Positions 55,079 through 58,017 of a DNA stretch of 58,017 nt are shown piece by piece (position 1 is the first letter of the stretch; the number at the start of each line of letters is the position of its first letter). Made by a program: the position numbers and the translations under genes. The notes below the pieces were generated by a model, which was not told where the DNA came from, did not search any database, and saw nothing but the letters and a program-made list of their open reading frames with translations. The stretch is from Methylobacterium cerastii (lineage in GTDB: Bacteria; Pseudomonadota; Alphaproteobacteria; Rhizobiales; Beijerinckiaceae), in NCBI RefSeq assembly GCF_022179125.1, contig NZ_BPQG01000022.1:1-58017 (forward strand). Reading direction: 5' to 3'.

Positions 55079-56239
55079 TCATGCAGCAATCTTTCGATTA
55101 TCATAAGCCGCATTGACGGCATCATCCGCCAATAATTCTCGGAGAGCTTGGAGGCATTTGCCGCTATAGCGCTTGTGTTCTATAGCACCAATCTTGATCC
55201 TTTTGTAATTATCAGCATCGTTTTGCAGCCTGTTACGATTCATTACCCATAACATCTTCGGTACCGTAACGCCTAATTTATCAGCCATGTCGCGGGCGCC
55301 TAAGTTGTAGAAGTCCAGCTCGTTAACACGCTTGACAGCTACGACAGCGGCGTTCGGGTCTCCCTGTTTTACGAGCTGAACGGCCTCGCCTTGATTCCGA
55401 GCGATGCGGATGGTCAGCCCCGGCCCAGCTGCTTCCTGCTGAATTGTGAGAGTTGGCACGCCGGGGAAAATCGCGCGCCAGTCATCGCCCTTATTGATAC
55501 GACGCACGATGGCGTCGAGCTCGCCTTCAGTGGGCTGGCTCTTCCTGCCCTCAAGTGAAGCTTGCAGGACGGCGAGCGAACGAAGCTTCGCCTTCGCGTC
55601 GAGGCGCCTCCGATTACCCGGCGTGACCATGCGCTTGATGTCCGCGAACTCGATGTCGAACAGCACGCCTAGATCAGACGGCGGCTTGGCGCAGACTGGT
55701 AGTATGCGGTTGGGAATTTCATTACGGAGCGGTTTCCCAAGTACTTCATGTACGAGGCGGCCGAACAGTGTGATTGCGCTCTGGGCGTGGACGTAAAGGA
55801 GCTCTTCAGAGACTTCAATCATGTGGTGCTGCGCAGCATCTCGCAATGTATTCAGCGCCTGCAACGCAACAACCTCCTCCTCTGAAAGGCACTTGAGTTT
55901 TGCGTCGGAAAGGCACTTCCGTAAACAGAGGTCGAAGCCGATGGTCATACCGTCCATCTTCTTCTCGCGGATCTCACCACCCTTATGAATGATGATGGCC
56001 TTAAGAACGAGTTCGAAGGCTCGATCCAGCATGATTAGAACAGCTTCGGTCCGGCCGCGATCCCAAGCCCGGTTGAAGTGATCAACGGCGATGACGAGGC
56101 TGTCCACCGCCTTTCCGTGCAGGGTCTTGGCTTCCTTGCGCAACTCGGCCTCCGTCTTCCAACTTCGGACAACTTGAACGGGTAGGCCCAGCGAAGTCGA
56201 GGGGATGAGGAGGCGTTTTGTGAGAGAACGAAGGTTCAC
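55079..56239 (-). CDS. DUF3644 (HEPN-like) protein
   Basis: A protein of about 386 residues. The N-terminal 60-170 region (LIMLDRAFELVLKAIIIHKGG ... NTLRDAAQHHMIEVSEELLYVHAQSAITLFGRLVHEVL) matches DUF3644, and RDAAQH fits the Rx4H motif (Arg133, His138) of HEPN ribonucleases. The C-terminal 200 residues have a basic helical domain and KLGVTVPKMLWVMNRNRLQND, possibly DNA-binding. The start (GTG 56239) is uncertain; it overlaps the start of the divergent small gene by about 20 bp. A defence role next to restriction-modification is likely. Confidence 0.75.
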   Translation of the reverse strand: MNLRSLTKRLLIPSTSLGLPVQVVRSWKTEAELRKEAKTLHGKAVDSLVIAVDHFNRAWDRGRTEAVLIMLDRAFELVLKAIIIHKGGEIREKKMDGMTIGFDLCLRKCLSDAKLKCLSEEEVVALQALNTLRDAAQHHMIEVSEELLYVHAQSAITLFGRLVHEVLGKPLRNEIPNRILPVCAKPPSDLGVLFDIEFADIKRMVTPGNRRRLDAKAKLRSLAVLQASLEGRKSQPTEGELDAIVRRINKGDDWRAIFPGVPTLTIQQEAAGPGLTIRIARNQGEAVQLVKQGDPNAAVVAVKRVNELDFYNLGARDMADKLGVTVPKMLWVMNRNRLQNDADNYKRIKIGAIEHKRYSGKCLQALRELLADDAVNAAYDNRKIAA

Positions 56240-56507
56240 GCACGGTGGTAAGTCCTACGTCATCCGTAGCGGACTAGACGGCATGGTCTGGAAGTCATCG
56301 GTTTATGAGGAGGGGGGTACCGAGACCCTCTACGATTTAGCCGTAAGTGTCGGCACCCTTAAAGCTGCAGCCGGCGGGCACCCAATCGCCGAATATGTGC
56401 AGTCCGACGCCCTCGCCGAGCAATGCGAGGGGGACTACAAGCGCTTCGTAGACGATTGGCCCAGGATCGTTGCTAGGCTCGCAGAGCGCGCTGCCGAGAC
56501 GAAGTAG
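56220..56507 (+). CDS. Small hypothetical protein divergent from DUF3644 gene
   Basis: A 95-residue protein: RERRFTHGGKSYVIRSGLDGMVWKSSVYEEGGTETLYDLAVSVGTLKAAAGG and VDDWPRIVARLAERAAETK. The first part looks like small beta-sheet proteins. GTG 56220 is preferred because AGGAGG lies eight bases upstream; ATG 56205 is the alternative. Its start overlaps the start of the divergent DUF3644 gene, so expression of the two is probably linked. Function unknown. Confidence 0.6.
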   Translation: MRERRFTHGGKSYVIRSGLDGMVWKSSVYEEGGTETLYDLAVSVGTLKAAAGGHPIAEYVQSDALAEQCEGDYKRFVDDWPRIVARLAERAAETK

Positions 56508-56613
56508 CGTCGGATGATATACCAACGCCAACCGGCGAGCAGGGTGCGTCCCGAGCTGGCTAATCGGACGACTATGCTGACATACCTCGAAATTACGACC
56601 TAGGTTGTCACGT

Positions 56614-58005
56614 ATGGATAAAGTTCAACCGGCGCTCTCGGGCTCGGAGAAGGTTGAGGCGTTCATCGCACGCTGGCAGGGACGCGAAGGCGGCCAGGAG
56701 CGGGCCAACTATGCCTTGTTCCTCTCCGAGTTGTGCGACGTGATCGGGGTGCCCCGGCCTGACCCAGCCGGCGCGACAACCGAACTGAACGACTACGTGC
56801 TTGAGCGGGTCGTGCGGGAGCCTATCGGCGACGGAACCCACACTCATCGTCGCATCGACCTCTACCGCCGGGGTGCCTTCATTCTGGAAGCCAAGCAATC
56901 CCGGCAGGTCGGCGGCTCGAAGGAGGTGGCTGGTGCCGCCGCGGTCAAGGAGCCCGCGCCTCGGGGTCGGCGCGGTGCCGAACGGTCCTGGGACGTGCTG
57001 ATGCTGAATGCGCGGCGCCAAGCGGAGGGCTACGCGCGGTCGCTACCAGCCGACCACCCCTGGCCGCCCTTCATCCTGGTCTGTGACGTAGGCAACGTCA
57101 TCGAGGTCTTCGCGGACTTCTCAGGCCAAGGCCGCAACTACAGCCAGTTTCCCGACCGCCAGGGATTCCGGGTTTACCTCGAAGACCTCCGCCGCCCAGA
57201 AGTCCGCGAGCGTCTGGGCGCCATCTGGCTCGATCCCTTCGCCCTCGATCCGGCGAGGCAAAGCTCCCGCGTCACCCGCGAGGTCGCCCGGCGGCTCGCC
57301 GCGGTGTCGCGAGCCCTGGAGGGGCGGCACGATCCGGAAGACGTCGCCATGTTCCTCATGCGCTGCCTCTTCACCATGTTTGCCGAGGACGTGGAGCTTC
57401 TTCCCGAGCGTTCCTTCCGTGACCTCCTCGCCCGCTGCGAGGCGGACCCCAAGAAGCTCGGTCCCCTCGTCGGGCAACTCTGGGAGGCGATGGATACCGG
57501 CGGCTTCGCCTACGGCATCGAGGCGACGGTCCGGCGCTTCAACGGCGAGTTCTTCAAGCGCCGGGACGTATTGCCGCTGGGAAGCGAGGAAATCCGGAAC
57601 CTACGCGAGGCCGCGGAGGCGAACTGGCGCGAGGTGGAGCCTGCCATCTTCGGCACCCTTCTCGAACAAGCCCTGTCCGCTCGCGAGCGTGCAAAGCTCG
57701 GTGCGCACTACACGCCTCGGGCCTACGTCGAGCGTCTTGTGGTTGCCACCGTCATAGAGCCCATGAGGACGGAATGGGCGACGGTGCTCTCGACCGCCGA
57801 GCGCCAGAAAGTGGAGGGCCGGGGCAAGGATGCAATCGCCACGGTCCGCGCCTTCCATGACCGGCTCTGTGCCGTGCGCGTCCTCGACCCCGCCTGCGGT
57901 ACCGGCAACTTTCTGTACGTCGCGTTGGAACTGGTGAAGCGCCTCGAAGGCGAGGTGCTGGAGGCCCTGGCCGATCTCGGCGGCCAGGAGGCCCTGAGTG
58001 TGTAG
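56614..58005 (+). CDS. Type IIG restriction-methyltransferase, N-terminal part (broken or truncated)
   Basis: 463 residues are readable. An N-terminal PD-(D/E)xK nuclease is marked by [17 protein letters not shown] (Asp82, Glu92, Lys94). A helical linker follows, then [20 protein letters not shown] and the SAM motif [13 protein letters not shown] (425-433 for DPACGTGNF). A TAG stop comes 30 residues later, in front of GGDK in the same frame, far short of the catalytic NPPY motif and target-recognition domain. Either a nonsense change (GAG to TAG) or a frameshift interrupts the gene; the window ends 12 bases on, so it cannot be resolved. Confidence 0.8.
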   Translation: MDKVQPALSGSEKVEAFIARWQGREGGQERANYALFLSELCDVIGVPRPDPAGATTELNDYVLERVVREPIGDGTHTHRRIDLYRRGAFILEAKQSRQVGGSKEVAGAAAVKEPAPRGRRGAERSWDVLMLNARRQAEGYARSLPADHPWPPFILVCDVGNVIEVFADFSGQGRNYSQFPDRQGFRVYLEDLRRPEVRERLGAIWLDPFALDPARQSSRVTREVARRLAAVSRALEGRHDPEDVAMFLMRCLFTMFAEDVELLPERSFRDLLARCEADPKKLGPLVGQLWEAMDTGGFAYGIEATVRRFNGEFFKRRDVLPLGSEEIRNLREAAEANWREVEPAIFGTLLEQALSARERAKLGAHYTPRAYVERLVVATVIEPMRTEWATVLSTAERQKVEGRGKDAIATVRAFHDRLCAVRVLDPACGTGNFLYVALELVKRLEGEVLEALADLGGQEALSV

Positions 58006-58017
58006 GGCGGTGACAAA

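Overview
The window looks like an alphaproteobacterium of the Methylobacterium/Methylorubrum type (Rhizobiales). The basis is very high GC codon use, alphaproteobacterial gene neighbourhoods (secDF followed by Mth938-like and phytoene-synthase-like genes; yidB-like genes next to a DUF815 ATPase; prs with DUF4170), and two families of short dispersed intergenic repeats. No database could be searched, so the genus is an inference.

Positions 1-46,890 are mostly a housekeeping backbone: ilvA, a PilZ-like gene, dgkA, an AbrB-type membrane protein, a divergent oxyR/catalase pair with an OxyR-type operator over the oxyR start, thrS, a vapX/vapD-like toxin-antitoxin pair whose stop codon abuts a 172-bp MITE, nitroreductase and flavin reductase genes, queF, eno, and a molybdenum block (ModE-like repressor, Mo-box, modA, molbindin, then a MolBCA/FecBCD-like importer). 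These are followed by a transglycosylase gene overlapping a DUF2336 gene, serS-surE-hydrolase-pcm, a LysM/LytM lipoprotein, two YidB-like genes with a DUF815 ATPase, yajC-secD-secF with two genes resembling complex I assembly factors, and lpdA. An AT-rich foreign patch (about 36,830-38,000) holds a DUF4062 gene broken by one in-frame stop. HD-domain, prs, DUF4170, PAS, GNAT, xseA, purD and rlmB genes follow.

A tRNA-Glu(UUC) gene at 46,891-46,965 is followed 98 bp later by a tyrosine recombinase, and from there to the window end everything looks like an integrated mobilizable element. It has a relaxase gene with a second gene nested in another frame, a MobC-like gene, a probable oriT, a serine resolvase, and cargo. 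The cargo is a peptidoglycan amidase overlapping a secreted four-cysteine protein (effector/immunity-like), a DUF3644 HEPN-like gene divergently overlapping a small gene, and the N-terminal half of a type IIG restriction-methyltransferase. A 927-bp element with 26-bp inverted ends and CTAG target duplication, carrying two small ORFs and no transposase, sits exactly at the integrase stop codon. The vapD MITE has the same arrangement.

The far end of the island and most of the restriction-methylation gene lie outside the window. The strongest leads for new biology are the nested mobilization gene with its own Shine-Dalgarno, the amidase/immunity-like pair, the passenger-carrying CTAG element, and the AT-rich insertion inside serS.
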